From Faecalibacterium hattorii (GTDB lineage Bacteria; Bacillota; Clostridia; Oscillospirales; Ruminococcaceae): a stretch of 64,000 nucleotides of DNA. Position 1 is the first letter of the stretch. Every line of letters starts with the position of its first letter. Positions 40,836 through 48,757 of the stretch are shown here, piece by piece. The stretch covers positions 1-64,000 of the forward strand of contig NZ_PRLC01000006.1 of assembly GCF_003287455.1 (NCBI RefSeq). The letters run 5' to 3'. The translations under genes and the position numbers were made by a program. The notes beneath the pieces are model-generated. The model was not told where the DNA came from. It made no database searches and saw only the letters and a program-made list of their open reading frames with translations.

Positions 40836-41660
40836 ATGGAACATCTTTATGAAAAGGCACTGGAAAGTGCGGAATATATCAAGACGCACACGAAAAAGCG
40901 CCCGAAGATCGCAGTGGTGCTGGGCTCCGGCCTTGGCAAGCTGACCGCGGACTTTACGGACACGGAAGAACTGTCCTACAAGGATATCCCCAACTTCCCG
41001 GTATCCACGGTGGCAGGACACAAAGGCGCATTGTTGGCTGGCAAGCTGGGGGACACGGAAGTCTACGCCATGGAAGGCCGCTTCCATTTCTATGAGGGCT
41101 ACTCCATGAAGGAAGTCTGCTACCCGTTCTATGTGTTCAAGCTGTTGGGCGTGGAAAAGGTGGTGTTGACCAACGCCTGCGGCGGCATCAACCGGGAGTT
41201 TGCGCCGGGCACCCTGATGCTCATTACCGACTTCATCAACATGATGGGCACGAACCCCCTCATTGGCCCCAACGATGAGCGCTTCGGCCCCCGCTTCCCG
41301 GACATGACCGAACCTTACAGTCTGGAACTGCGGAACCTTGCCAAGCAGACCGCCGATGAACTGGGCATTGCCTACAAGGAGGGCGTTTACATGGGCTTTA
41401 TGGGCCCTTGCTATGAAACGGCGGCTGAAATTCGCGCCTTTGCGGGGATGGGAGCCGATGCCGTGGGCATGAGCACCGTGCCGGAAACCATGGTCTGCAA
41501 CTACATGGGCATGAAGGTACTGGCCGTCAGCTGCATCACCAACATGGCCACCGGCATCCAGACGGTCAAGCATAGCCACGCCCGCGTGCTGGAGATCGCA
41601 AATCAGGCAGGCGATACCCTGTGCCGATGGCTGGGTGCGGTGATTCAGAGAATGGAGTAA
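40836..41660 (+). CDS. punA: Purine nucleoside phosphorylase
   Basis: 274 aa from ATG 40836 (AAAGGAGAG upstream). It converts inosine or guanosine and phosphate to base and ribose-1-phosphate. Motifs are AVVLGSGLGKLTADF, VAGHKGALLAGKLG, EGRFHFYEGYSMKEV, TNACGGINREFAPGTLMLIT and YETAAEIRAFAGMGADAVGM. This is the trimeric PNP-I type. Functionally it pairs with the adenine deaminase at 44.6 kb in purine salvage. Confidence 0.95.
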   Translation: MEHLYEKALESAEYIKTHTKKRPKIAVVLGSGLGKLTADFTDTEELSYKDIPNFPVSTVAGHKGALLAGKLGDTEVYAMEGRFHFYEGYSMKEVCYPFYVFKLLGVEKVVLTNACGGINREFAPGTLMLITDFINMMGTNPLIGPNDERFGPRFPDMTEPYSLELRNLAKQTADELGIAYKEGVYMGFMGPCYETAAEIRAFAGMGADAVGMSTVPETMVCNYMGMKVLAVSCITNMATGIQTVKHSHARVLEIANQAGDTLCRWLGAVIQRME

Positions 41661-41668
41661 AAAAGATA

Positions 41669-41941
41669 TTGAAAGCCATCGATCAAAATTTCCGGGCATC
41701 GCTACGGACGGTAGAGGAACGCCCCATAGCGTGCATCAATGTCCGCACCGAGGAAGCCTACGAAACGGCCCATGAGGTGCTGCGGGCGGAAGGACTGTTT
41801 CTGGGCACATCGGCAGCAGCGGCTTTGCACGCAGCGGTGCAGGTGGGCCGCAGACCGGAGAATCAGGGAAAGAACATCGTGGTCATCGTCCCGGACAACG
41901 GCATGAAATATCTGTCTACGCCGATGTACCGGCAGAAATAA
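41669..41941 (+). pseudogene. C-terminal remnant of cysteine synthase
   Basis: The frame, lacking a good start and ribosome site, contains VRTEEAYETAHEVLRAEGLF, LGTSAAAALHAAVQVGRRPE and GKNIVVIVPDNGMKYLST. This is the end of the CysK/CysM fold, where the PLP phosphate loop precedes these residues. About the last 90 residues survive. The PLP lysine region is gone, so it is inactive. Confidence 0.85.
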
Positions 41942-42016
41942 TAAAAACACGATGATGCAACTGAATTTTGAAAAGATTGCATAGGATTTTATAAAAGTGT
42001 TATTCTTTCATGAATT

Positions 42017-42059
42017 TTAGTACTCTTCTATTGACACTGCTAATTAACGGTGCTATAAC
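42017..42059 (+). promoter_or_regulatory. hsp20 promoter with an overlapping CIRCE-like operator
   Basis: TTGACA (42031-42036) - 17 bp - TATAAC (42054-42059) is a near-consensus promoter. TTAGTACTC (42017-42025), exactly 9 bases, then CACTGCTAA (42035-42043) matches the HrcA operator TTAGCACTC-N9-GAGTGCTAA at 15 of 18 positions and covers the -35 box. Repression by HrcA would make the gene heat-inducible. Confidence 0.65.
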
Positions 42060-42178
42060 AGTGGCGTGCTCAGGAGGAAGGGCAAAAGGAGAGCCGCAAG
42101 GCTCCCCGGAAAGCCTTTCCGAGTGGACGCTTCAGATTTTTTGCCCCGACCCGAACGCCGGGATTGGAGGAATGATTT
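42060..42178 (+). other. Leader of hsp20
   Basis: About 120 bases without a gene. GAGAGCC-GCAA-GGCTCCC-type and GGAAAGCC/TTTCC stems occur. The ribosome site GGAGGAATG lies before ATG 42179. A thermosensor role is possible but not supported beyond the stems. Confidence 0.3.
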
Positions 42179-42643
42179 ATGCTTATGCCGACTGTTTTCC
42201 ATGAAAACCTGTTCGATGATTTCTTCGATCCGTTCTGGAATGACGCTGCACTGGAACGTATGATGAACCGTGAGGCTCGTGATACCTTTGGTAAGCGCGG
42301 TGCAAACATGATGAAGACCGATGTCAAACAGACGGACAACGGCTACGAAGTAGCGGTTGATCTGCCGGGCTGCAAGAAGGAAGACGTTCAGATGGATCTG
42401 AACGACGGCTACCTGACCATTCAGGCAGTGCGCAGCCACAGCAACGATGAAAAGGATAAGAAGGGCCGCTATCTGCGGCGCGAATCCTTCTCCGGCACCT
42501 GCGCACGCAGTTTCTACGTAGGCGATGTGAAGAAGGAAGACATCCACGCAAAGTTCGAGGATGGCGTCCTGCACGTCGAGCTGCCTGCTCCTCAGCAGAC
42601 GAAGGCTTTGCCTGAGAACCCGAACCTGATCGAGATCGAGTAA
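42179..42643 (+). CDS. Small heat-shock protein, Hsp20/alpha-crystallin family
   Basis: 154 aa. The alpha-crystallin domain runs from about 45 to 140 (KTDVKQTDNGYEVAVDLPGC, DVQMDLNDGYLTIQA, RRESFSGTCARSFYVG, HAKFEDGVLHVELPA). The C-terminal tail has NPNLIEIE in place of the usual IxI. A short N-terminal arm (VFHENLFDDFFDPFW) helps build oligomers. It holds unfolding proteins during heat or other stress. Start ATG 42179 has GGAGG upstream. Confidence 0.95.
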   Translation: MLMPTVFHENLFDDFFDPFWNDAALERMMNREARDTFGKRGANMMKTDVKQTDNGYEVAVDLPGCKKEDVQMDLNDGYLTIQAVRSHSNDEKDKKGRYLRRESFSGTCARSFYVGDVKKEDIHAKFEDGVLHVELPAPQQTKALPENPNLIEIE

Positions 42644-42652
42644 AACGCCGGT

Positions 42653-42772
42653 CGTGTGCGCCAAAGCACAACGCACATAAGATGCCCCCGGAGAGCCGCA
42701 ACAAGCCCTCCGGGGGCATTTTTGTTTCGCTATCTTTTCCGCAAGGGAAAAACATGGTATACTGAGAACAGC
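42653..42772 (+). repeat. Terminator-promoter cassette, copy 1 (terminator 42682-42724)
   Basis: ATGCCCCCGGAG pairs with CTCCGGGGGCAT, then TTTTTG: the hsp20 terminator. It is followed by CTATCTTTTCCGCAAGG and a TGG-TATACT promoter (-10 at about 42758-42763). The whole block of about 120 bp, beginning GCGCCAAAGCACAACGCACA, is repeated at 44440-44560. Confidence 0.85.
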
Positions 42773-42800
42773 AACTCAGAATTTATAGAGGTACTTCACT

Positions 42801-42851
42801 ATGGAATTCGGAGCCGCCGCAGGAAAACGAGCGGCCCGGAGAAAGATTTGA
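42801..42851 (+). CDS. Possible 16-aa leader peptide before the GNAT gene
   Basis: ATG 42801 has TAGAGG 9 bp upstream and reads MEFGAAAGKRAARRKI then stop, 11 bp before the GNAT start. A translated upstream frame could couple or tune the GNAT gene. It could equally be chance. Confidence 0.3.
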   Translation: MEFGAAAGKRAARRKI

Positions 42852-42862
42852 GGAAACGTAAA

Positions 42863-43333
42863 ATGAGAATCCGTAAGGCAAAGGAAAAAGATATTCCCAG
42901 ACTTCTTGCGTTGCTGGGGCAGGTACTGCAGATCCACGCAGAGATCCGTCCCGATGTTTTTATTTCCGGCACCACCAAATACACCGTCCGCGAGCTGGCA
43001 GAGCTTTTGAAGCAGGAGGATAGACCCATCTACGTTGCCGTGAACGAGGATGATGTGTGTGTGGGCTACGCTTTCTGTCAAATGCAGGAGCAGCCATTTT
43101 CTACGAATATGGTGCCCTTTAAGTCACTTTTCATCGACGATTTGTGCGTTGACCAGCAGGCACGGGGACAGCACATCGGAGAAAGCCTGTTTGAATATGT
43201 AAAGCAGCAGGCAAAAGAGCAAGGCTGCTATGAGGTGACGCTGAACGTCTGGGCAGGAAACACCTCGGCAGAGCACTTCTACGAAAAAATGGGGATGAAA
43301 ACAAAGGAACGGCAGATGGAGTATATCCTGTGA
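42863..43333 (+). CDS. GNAT-family N-acetyltransferase
   Basis: 156 aa from ATG 42863 (GAGGAAA upstream). IRKAKEKDIPRLLALLGQVL, the acetyl-CoA loop DQQARGQHIGESLFEYV and the C-terminal WAGNTSAEHFYEKMGMKTKE are typical of GNAT. LFIDDLCVDQQARG is common in diamine/aminoglycoside-like and RimI-like enzymes. The substrate cannot be assigned. Follows a promoter in the repeated cassette. Confidence 0.9.
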   Translation: MRIRKAKEKDIPRLLALLGQVLQIHAEIRPDVFISGTTKYTVRELAELLKQEDRPIYVAVNEDDVCVGYAFCQMQEQPFSTNMVPFKSLFIDDLCVDQQARGQHIGESLFEYVKQQAKEQGCYEVTLNVWAGNTSAEHFYEKMGMKTKERQMEYIL

Positions 43334-43402
43334 GCCGGGTGAGCGGCTGACTTTTGCGGTATACTCCGTTCGGAAAGATCAAAGCGCATGGAGGGAATAA
43401 GC

Positions 43403-44437
43403 ATGCTGACCTATACCTATGTTTCAGAGGGGACGTTTGCCCTGATGGAAAAACCAAAGCCGGTGCTGCAGCACGAGCGGGACGCCATTGTAAAGGTGAC
43501 CCTTGCCAGTATCTGCTCCAGCGATCTGCACATCAAGCACGGCAGCGTGCCCCGGGCGGTGCCCGGCATCACGGTAGGGCACGAGATGGTGGGCATCGTA
43601 GAAGAAGTGGGCAGTGCGGTGACCAATGTGAAACCCGGCGACCGGGTGACGGTGAATGTGGAGACCTTCTGCGGGGAGTGCTTCTTTTGCAAAAAAGGCT
43701 TTGTGAACAACTGCACCGATCAAAACGGCGGCTGGGCGCTGGGCTGCCGCATCGACGGCGGGCAGGCCGAGTATGTCCGGGTGCCCTTTGCGGATCAGGG
43801 GCTGAACAAGATCCCGGACGGCGTTACCGATCGGCAGGCGCTGCTGGTGGGCGATGTGCTGGCCACCGGCTTTTGGGCGGCACGCATTTCGGAGATTACC
43901 CCCGAGGATACCGTGCTGATCCTCGGTGCAGGGCCTACCGGCATCTGTACGTTGCTGTGCGTCATGCTGCACAGCCCCAAGCGCATCATCGTGTGCGAAA
44001 AGGACGAGAACCGGTTGCAGTTCATCCGTCGGCACTACCCGCAGGTGCTCACGGTGCAGCCGGAGGACTGCGCCGCCTTTGTGCGCGCCCACAGCGACCA
44101 CGGCGGGGCCGATGTGGTGCTGGAGGTGGCAGGGGCGGACACTACCTTCCGGCTGGCGTGGGAGTGCGCACGGCCCAACGCCGTTGTGACGGTGGTGGCG
44201 CTGTACGATAAGGCACAGACCCTGCCGCTGCCGGAAATGTACGGCAAAAACCTCACCTTTAAGACCGGCGGCGTGGACGGCTGCGATTGTGAAGAAACGC
44301 TGCGTCTCATCGCAGAAGGCAAGATCGATACCGAACCGCTCATCACCCACACCTACCCCCTGCGCCGGATCGCAGAGGGCTACGAGCTGTTTGAAAAGAA
44401 ACGGGACGGCGTGATCAAGGTGGCAGTGGAGTGCTGA
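43403..44437 (+). CDS. Zinc-dependent alcohol dehydrogenase family protein
   Basis: 344 aa from ATG 43403 (GGAGGG upstream). It is a medium-chain dehydrogenase. Catalytic zinc ligands: Cys in SICSSDLHIKHG, His-Glu in VGHEMVGIVEEVG, and Cys/Asp later. The structural zinc lobe is present but short (CGECFFCKKGFVNNC). The NAD(P)-binding loop is LILGAGPTGICTLL. WALGCRIDGGQAEYVRVP is close to threonine/sorbitol-type relatives. Substrate unknown. Ends with the second terminator-promoter cassette. Confidence 0.9.
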   Translation: MLTYTYVSEGTFALMEKPKPVLQHERDAIVKVTLASICSSDLHIKHGSVPRAVPGITVGHEMVGIVEEVGSAVTNVKPGDRVTVNVETFCGECFFCKKGFVNNCTDQNGGWALGCRIDGGQAEYVRVPFADQGLNKIPDGVTDRQALLVGDVLATGFWAARISEITPEDTVLILGAGPTGICTLLCVMLHSPKRIIVCEKDENRLQFIRRHYPQVLTVQPEDCAAFVRAHSDHGGADVVLEVAGADTTFRLAWECARPNAVVTVVALYDKAQTLPLPEMYGKNLTFKTGGVDGCDCEETLRLIAEGKIDTEPLITHTYPLRRIAEGYELFEKKRDGVIKVAVEC

Positions 44438-44439
44438 CG

Positions 44440-44560
44440 GTCTGCGCCAAGGCACAACGCACACAAAGGGACCCCGGAGAGCTGCAGCAAGCCCACCGGG
44501 GCCATTTTTGTTTCCCGACATCTTTTCCGCAGCGGCAAGGCGTGGTAGAATAAGGACAGA
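44440..44560 (+). repeat. Terminator-promoter cassette, copy 2
   Basis: Repeats the block at 42653-42772: GCGCCAAGGCACAACGCACA, then GACCCCGGAGAGCTGCAGCA with GCCCACCGGGGCCATTTTTG, CATCTTTTCCGCAG, and a TGG-TAGAAT promoter (-10 at about 44543-44548). The stem is less perfect than copy 1. It ends the dehydrogenase gene and starts the adenine deaminase gene. Confidence 0.82.
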
Positions 44561-44609
44561 ACCAATCCACAGGTGAGAAAATCGAACTTCAGAGAGAGGA
44601 GATGTTTCT

Positions 44610-46349
44610 ATGCAGTCTGATGAGCTGAAACGCCGGATCTCGGCAGGCAGAGGAGATGCTTTGGCCGATCTGGTTTTGAAAAATGCCAGAATCGTCAATG
44701 TGTTTACCGATGAGGTCGACACCGCTGACATTGCCGTCAGCGGAAATTCGATCGTGGGTGTGGGTGCGTATCACGGCCGGAAAGAAGTTGATCTGCACGG
44801 CAAATATGTCTGCCCGGGCCTGATCGATGGGCATATCCACATCGAAAGCTCCATGCTCTGTGGTCCGGCTTTCGAGCAGGCAGTGCTGCCCCACGGTACC
44901 ACTGCGGTGGTCACAGACCCACACGAGATCTCGAACGTTGCGGGGCTGGAAGGCTTGGATTTTATGCTGGAAACAACAAAAAATCTGACCCTTTCGGTTT
45001 ATTTCATGCTGCCCTCCTGTGTGCCGGCCACGGATCTGGATGAATCCGGCGCGGTGCTGAACGCAGAACAGCTGCGGCCTTACTACGGCGATCCTCGTGT
45101 GCTGGGGCTTGCGGAACTGATGAACGCCTATGGAACGGTGCGCTGTGACCCGAAGATCCTGCAGAAGATCCGCGACTGCACCGAAGCGGGAAAGATCGTG
45201 GATGGCCATGCACCGCTCTTGAGCGATAAGGACCTGAATGCTTATATTGCGGCAGGCGTTCAGTCTGATCACGAGTGCTCCAACATTAAGGAAGCCATGG
45301 AAAAATTCCGGCTCGGACAATATATCATGATCCGGGAAGGAACGGCTGCCAAAAATATGGAGGCCCTGATGCCGCTGTTCCGGGAGCCTTATTGCAGCCG
45401 CTGCATGCTGGTGACGGATGATAAGCACCCCGGTGACCTGCTGGACAGCGGACACATCGATTCCAACATCCGTAAAGCGATCCGGCTGGGCGCAGACCCA
45501 GCAGTGGCCGTCAAAATGGCAACGCTGGTCCCGGCACAGTATTTTGGATTCAAGCAGCACGGTGCCGTAGCACCGGGATATCGGGCAGATCTGGTTGTGG
45601 TTTCTGATCTGGAATCCTTTACGGTCGAACAGGTTTACAAGAACGGCACGCTGGTGGCAGAACACGGAAGGGTGCAGAAACCCGCATCGCTTGAAATCGA
45701 CCATGCGCGCTTTGCACGCGTCATGAACTCGTTCGATTTGGATGAGATCACACTGGAGGATTTGGAACTTCGGGAGAGCGGGGAGCAGGAGCGTGTCATC
45801 TGCCTGAACCGGGGCGAGCTGCTTACGGAGGAAAAAATCATCCCGTTCCAACGGCAGCCGGGCAAAGCTCCCGGTGTGGACCCGGAACACAACATCGTAA
45901 AACTGGCCGTTTTTGAGCGGCATCATCACTCCGGCCATGTGGGCATTGGCTTTTTAGGAAACTTCAGCCTGAAATGCGGAGCCGTTGCATCGAGCATCGC
46001 ACATGATTCCCATAACCTGATCGTGGCAGGGGACAACGATACCGATATGATGCTGGCCGGCAACACTGTGCGGAAAAACAAAGGCGGACTTGCGTTTGTG
46101 GCAGATGGACAGGTCGTGGCAGAACTTGCGCTTCCGGTGGCCGGATTGATGAGCACCGAAAGCGCAGAGAGCGTTGCGGCGAAAATGCAGGCGCTGAACG
46201 ATGCCCTCAAGGCACATGGTGTAGCGGAAGATATCGGCATCTTTATGACCCTCGCCTTCGTCAGCCTTCCGGTCATTCCAAAACTCAGACTGAATACATA
46301 CGGCATCATCGATGTAGCGCAGCAGAAAGTCGTTCCGGCTGTTTTTTAA
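44610..46349 (+). CDS. ade: Adenine deaminase
   Basis: 579 aa, as in Bacillus. It deaminates adenine to hypoxanthine. The metal-binding motif GLIDGHIHIESSM lies near residue 75, followed by VLPHGTTAVVTDPHEISNVAG, VDGHAPLLSDKDLNAYIAAG and SDHECSNIKEAMEKFRLGQY. The C-terminal half has NIVKLAVFERHHHSGHVGIG and AIAHDSHN-type residues (SIAHDSHNLIVAGDND). The ribosome site is AGAGAGGAG. Works with punA in purine salvage. Confidence 0.96.
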   Translation: MQSDELKRRISAGRGDALADLVLKNARIVNVFTDEVDTADIAVSGNSIVGVGAYHGRKEVDLHGKYVCPGLIDGHIHIESSMLCGPAFEQAVLPHGTTAVVTDPHEISNVAGLEGLDFMLETTKNLTLSVYFMLPSCVPATDLDESGAVLNAEQLRPYYGDPRVLGLAELMNAYGTVRCDPKILQKIRDCTEAGKIVDGHAPLLSDKDLNAYIAAGVQSDHECSNIKEAMEKFRLGQYIMIREGTAAKNMEALMPLFREPYCSRCMLVTDDKHPGDLLDSGHIDSNIRKAIRLGADPAVAVKMATLVPAQYFGFKQHGAVAPGYRADLVVVSDLESFTVEQVYKNGTLVAEHGRVQKPASLEIDHARFARVMNSFDLDEITLEDLELRESGEQERVICLNRGELLTEEKIIPFQRQPGKAPGVDPEHNIVKLAVFERHHHSGHVGIGFLGNFSLKCGAVASSIAHDSHNLIVAGDNDTDMMLAGNTVRKNKGGLAFVADGQVVAELALPVAGLMSTESAESVAAKMQALNDALKAHGVAEDIGIFMTLAFVSLPVIPKLRLNTYGIIDVAQQKVVPAVF

Positions 46350-46507
46350 TAGGCGATAACAAAAATACTGCCGGAGATCGACCTGAATGGTCCGTCTCCG
46401 GCAACAGAACAGTTCGTTCCTACTCTTAGAAGCGAGCCACATCAAGAGAAAAATTGACGGAAATTCTTATTTGATAAATCGTAAGTTATATGTGGAGGAG
46501 GATTATT
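46350..46507. other. Intergenic region after ade
   Basis: The stem TGCCGGAGA with TCTCCGGCA (about 46369-46402) could end the ade transcript, but no T-run follows. The last 60 bases are AT-rich and end with GGAGGAGGA for the next gene. No gene seen. Confidence 0.5.
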
Positions 46508-46756
46508 ATGAATACAGTTAGAATGATTTTATGTGGAAATGTTGAAGATAGCAGAATGAATCCAAGTGAAAAGGTAGGAGTAGTATCAGTGGTTTTTGTT
46601 TCTACAGAGGAGGAAAAAATTAAGAATAAACTTAAAAAATTGCAAGATAAAAATCCTGAAAAATTTTATATGGAATACGTTACTCCATTAGATGTTGACT
46701 TAACAAGTTTAGAACACTATCCATCGATTGAAATATCAAAAAATGATTTACAATAA
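46508..46756 (+). CDS. Small AT-rich hypothetical protein
   Basis: 82 aa from ATG 46508 with GTGGAGGAGG upstream. Starts MNTVRMILCGNVEDSRMNPS, with VGVVSVVFVSTEEEKIKNKL. Mixed alpha/beta, no signal or membrane segment. Codon use is much more AT-rich than its neighbours, so it was probably acquired. I do not recognise it. Confidence 0.6.
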   Translation: MNTVRMILCGNVEDSRMNPSEKVGVVSVVFVSTEEEKIKNKLKKLQDKNPEKFYMEYVTPLDVDLTSLEHYPSIEISKNDLQ

Positions 46757-46793
46757 CAAATTCGCGTTTGTGGAAGTTATAAAGGGGTGCATC

Positions 46794-47198
46794 ATGGAAA
46801 TCGAGTATAAACAAACAAAAGATTTCACGGCCGATGAATTGCAGAAACTGTTTTTATCCGTTCACTGGGAATCCGGCAATTATCCCGAAAAACTTGTCCG
46901 TGCGATGCACAATTCCACACGAGTTATTTCTGCATGGGATGGTGATAAGCTGGTCGGGCTGGTTCGTGCGCTTGATGATGGAGAAACCGTCGCATTTTTG
47001 CATTATTTTTTGGTGGCTCCTGCTTATCAGGGACAGTACATTGGAGATGAGCTGATGAAACGGATCATGAGTTTCTATCAAAATCTTCTGTATGTGAAAG
47101 TTATGCCGTCTGATCCTAAAACGATCCCATTTTATGAGCGATATGGCTTTCAACAATATGATAATTACTCTCCAATGGTGCGGAAGCACTTTTTGTGA
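46794..47198 (+). CDS. GNAT-family N-acetyltransferase
   Basis: 134 aa from ATG 46794 (AAGGGGTG upstream). LQKLFLSVHWESGNYPEKLV, LVRALDDGETVAFLHYFLVA and the acetyl-CoA loop PAYQGQYIGDELMKRIM, then FYERYGFQQYDNYSPM. It belongs to a compact group common in Firmicutes, of unknown substrate. Slightly AT-rich like the gene before it. Confidence 0.9.
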   Translation: MEIEYKQTKDFTADELQKLFLSVHWESGNYPEKLVRAMHNSTRVISAWDGDKLVGLVRALDDGETVAFLHYFLVAPAYQGQYIGDELMKRIMSFYQNLLYVKVMPSDPKTIPFYERYGFQQYDNYSPMVRKHFL

Positions 47199-47253
47199 GT
47201 TGGTATGATGGATCGATTTGCAGCTAGCAAGGAAACCGTAAGGAGTACAGAGC

Positions 47254-47778
47254 ATGGATGCAAACTGTACCAGTAAAAGAAGGAAAGTCAAGAGTATGGA
47301 AACGGTATACATTGCAGGCGGGTGCCTTTGGGGCGTCCAGCATTTTTTTGACACGGTGCCCGGTGTACGGACGACCGAAGCCGGGAGAGCCAACGGAACA
47401 ACAAACACGCTGGACGGCCCGTATGATGGATACGCAGAGTGCGTTAAAGTGGTCTTTGATGAGAAATGTACCAGTGTTACAGAGCTTATGGAGCATCTGT
47501 TTGAAATCATCGACCCGTACAGCCTGAACAAACAGGGCGTTGATGTTGGAAAAAAGTATCGCACGGGGCTTTACAGCACAAATCCCGGACATCTGGAAGA
47601 AGCAAGAGCCTTTATTGACAGCCGGAAGGACCGGGATAAAATTGTTGTAGAAGTGCTGCCGCTGACGAATTACGTCCGGAGTGCAGAGGAGCATCAGCAC
47701 CATCTGGAGCGATACCCGGAAGATTGCAGCTACTGTCATATCCCGGATGAAGTCTTAAACAAATACAGGAATCAGTAA
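47254..47778 (+). CDS. msrA: Peptide-methionine (S)-S-oxide reductase MsrA
   Basis: 174 aa from ATG 47254 (GTAAGGAG just upstream); ATG 47296 with its own GAAGGAAA gives a 160-aa form that starts like most MsrA. The catalytic Cys is in AGGCLWGVQHFFD (usually GCFWG). EAGRANGTTNTLDGPYDGYA and YAECVKVVFDEKCTSVTELM follow. Repairs oxidised methionine. In an anaerobe it complements FprA and desulfoferrodoxin. Confidence 0.93.
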   Translation: MDANCTSKRRKVKSMETVYIAGGCLWGVQHFFDTVPGVRTTEAGRANGTTNTLDGPYDGYAECVKVVFDEKCTSVTELMEHLFEIIDPYSLNKQGVDVGKKYRTGLYSTNPGHLEEARAFIDSRKDRDKIVVEVLPLTNYVRSAEEHQHHLERYPEDCSYCHIPDEVLNKYRNQ

Positions 47779-47795
47779 GCAAAGGAAAAACGAAA

Positions 47796-47954
47796 ATGCG
47801 GGGATTGGGAACGATCTCCAAGATACTGACGGTTAGGCCAGATGGAACTTTGAGCACCGGTGGCTCTATGGTCATGATTCTATCGCTGGCGTTGGGTGCG
47901 CTGCTGGGTGAACTTATTGATCTGGATGCACAGTTCTGGTTGCAGTGGCGCTGA
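47796..47954 (+). pseudogene. Remnant of a DUF554 membrane protein
   Basis: A 52-codon frame begins MRGLGTISKIL and jumps to GSMVMILSLALGALLGELID then LDAQFWLQWR. DUF554 proteins start with M-x-GT(I/V) and later contain SL-x-LGALIGELIDI. The intervening membrane segments are missing, so this is an internally deleted and truncated copy. It has a plausible ribosome site. Confidence 0.55.
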
Positions 47955-47996
47955 CGGGGATTTTGTGAATCGGAACTTGACGAGGAGTGTGATTGT

Positions 47997-48332
47997 ATGA
48001 AAAAGAAGCTATCTGTTATAGCTGTAATCATCTTGGTTCTTGCGATATGTGTATCGGCGTGGTTTTATGGATACTACAATCACAAAAGCAACGACAATCT
48101 TCCCACTCTGGCGGCAATCGCAGAAATGAGTGAAGCCGATGTTAATAGCCTTTTGCCGGGGTATCATATTGACCAGCTTAGAGAGGTATGGGGGAAGCCT
48201 GATACCAGTGAAAACGGCACAGCATGTTGGAAAATAGGAAATGATACCATTCTCGTTGTGAGTTATAAAAATAATGGTATAGTTGCGATTTGTGGTCTTA
48301 AAGACGATAGCGGTACCTCCATAGGAGAATAA
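47997..48332 (+). CDS. Exported hypothetical protein
   Basis: 111 aa. A hydrophobic N-terminal segment (about 5-24) is followed by a soluble domain with LPTLAAIAEMSEADVNSLLP, LREVWGKPDT and ILVVSYKNNGIVAICGLKDD. The LREVWGKP-type motif resembles BLIP/SmpA-like small outer-surface domains. Function unknown. Its stop overlaps the HD remnant. Confidence 0.65.
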   Translation: MKKKLSVIAVIILVLAICVSAWFYGYYNHKSNDNLPTLAAIAEMSEADVNSLLPGYHIDQLREVWGKPDTSENGTACWKIGNDTILVVSYKNNGIVAICGLKDDSGTSIGE

Positions 48333-48736
48333 CAGATGCCAAAACCATTGGTGAGCTGGAGGGGCTGGACGCAGACACGCAGTTTATTCTGGAGGTGGCG
48401 GCCATTACCCACGATATCGCCTGCCCGCTCTGCCGCAAAAAGTACGGCAACACCAATGGTAAATATCAGGAGCAGGAGGGTGCCCCGCTGGTGCGGGAGT
48501 TCTTGGCGGATACCGGCATGACAGCAGAACAGATCGACCGTGTGGCCTATCTGGTAGGGCACCACCATAGTCCGGCGCAGATCGACGGCATTGACTATCA
48601 GATTCTGATTGAGGCAGATTATATCGTCAATGCGTCCGAAAGTGGGTACGGCCGACAGGCAATCCGAACCTTTATGGAACATACGATGAAGACGGCAGCA
48701 GGTGTCCGGCTGACGAAAGCAGTGTTCGGAGTGTAA
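48329..48736 (+). pseudogene. HD-domain phosphohydrolase lacking its N-terminus
   Basis: Reads TIGELEGLDADTQFILEVAA, then ITHDIACPLCRKKYGNTNGK, YLVGHHHSPAQIDGIDYQIL and EADYIVNASESG. These are the second half of an HD hydrolase (HD dyad in THDI, then GHHH and D). The first His that completes the metal site is lost, and the frame runs upstream into the previous gene without a start or ribosome site. Confidence 0.75.
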
Positions 48737-48757
48737 AAATGATTCAGAAGCATTGCT

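Noticed and set aside
42010-42204. A 64-codon open frame before hsp20
   Set aside because: It begins before the hsp20 promoter, covers the leader and overlaps the hsp20 start in another frame. No ribosome site or family resemblance.
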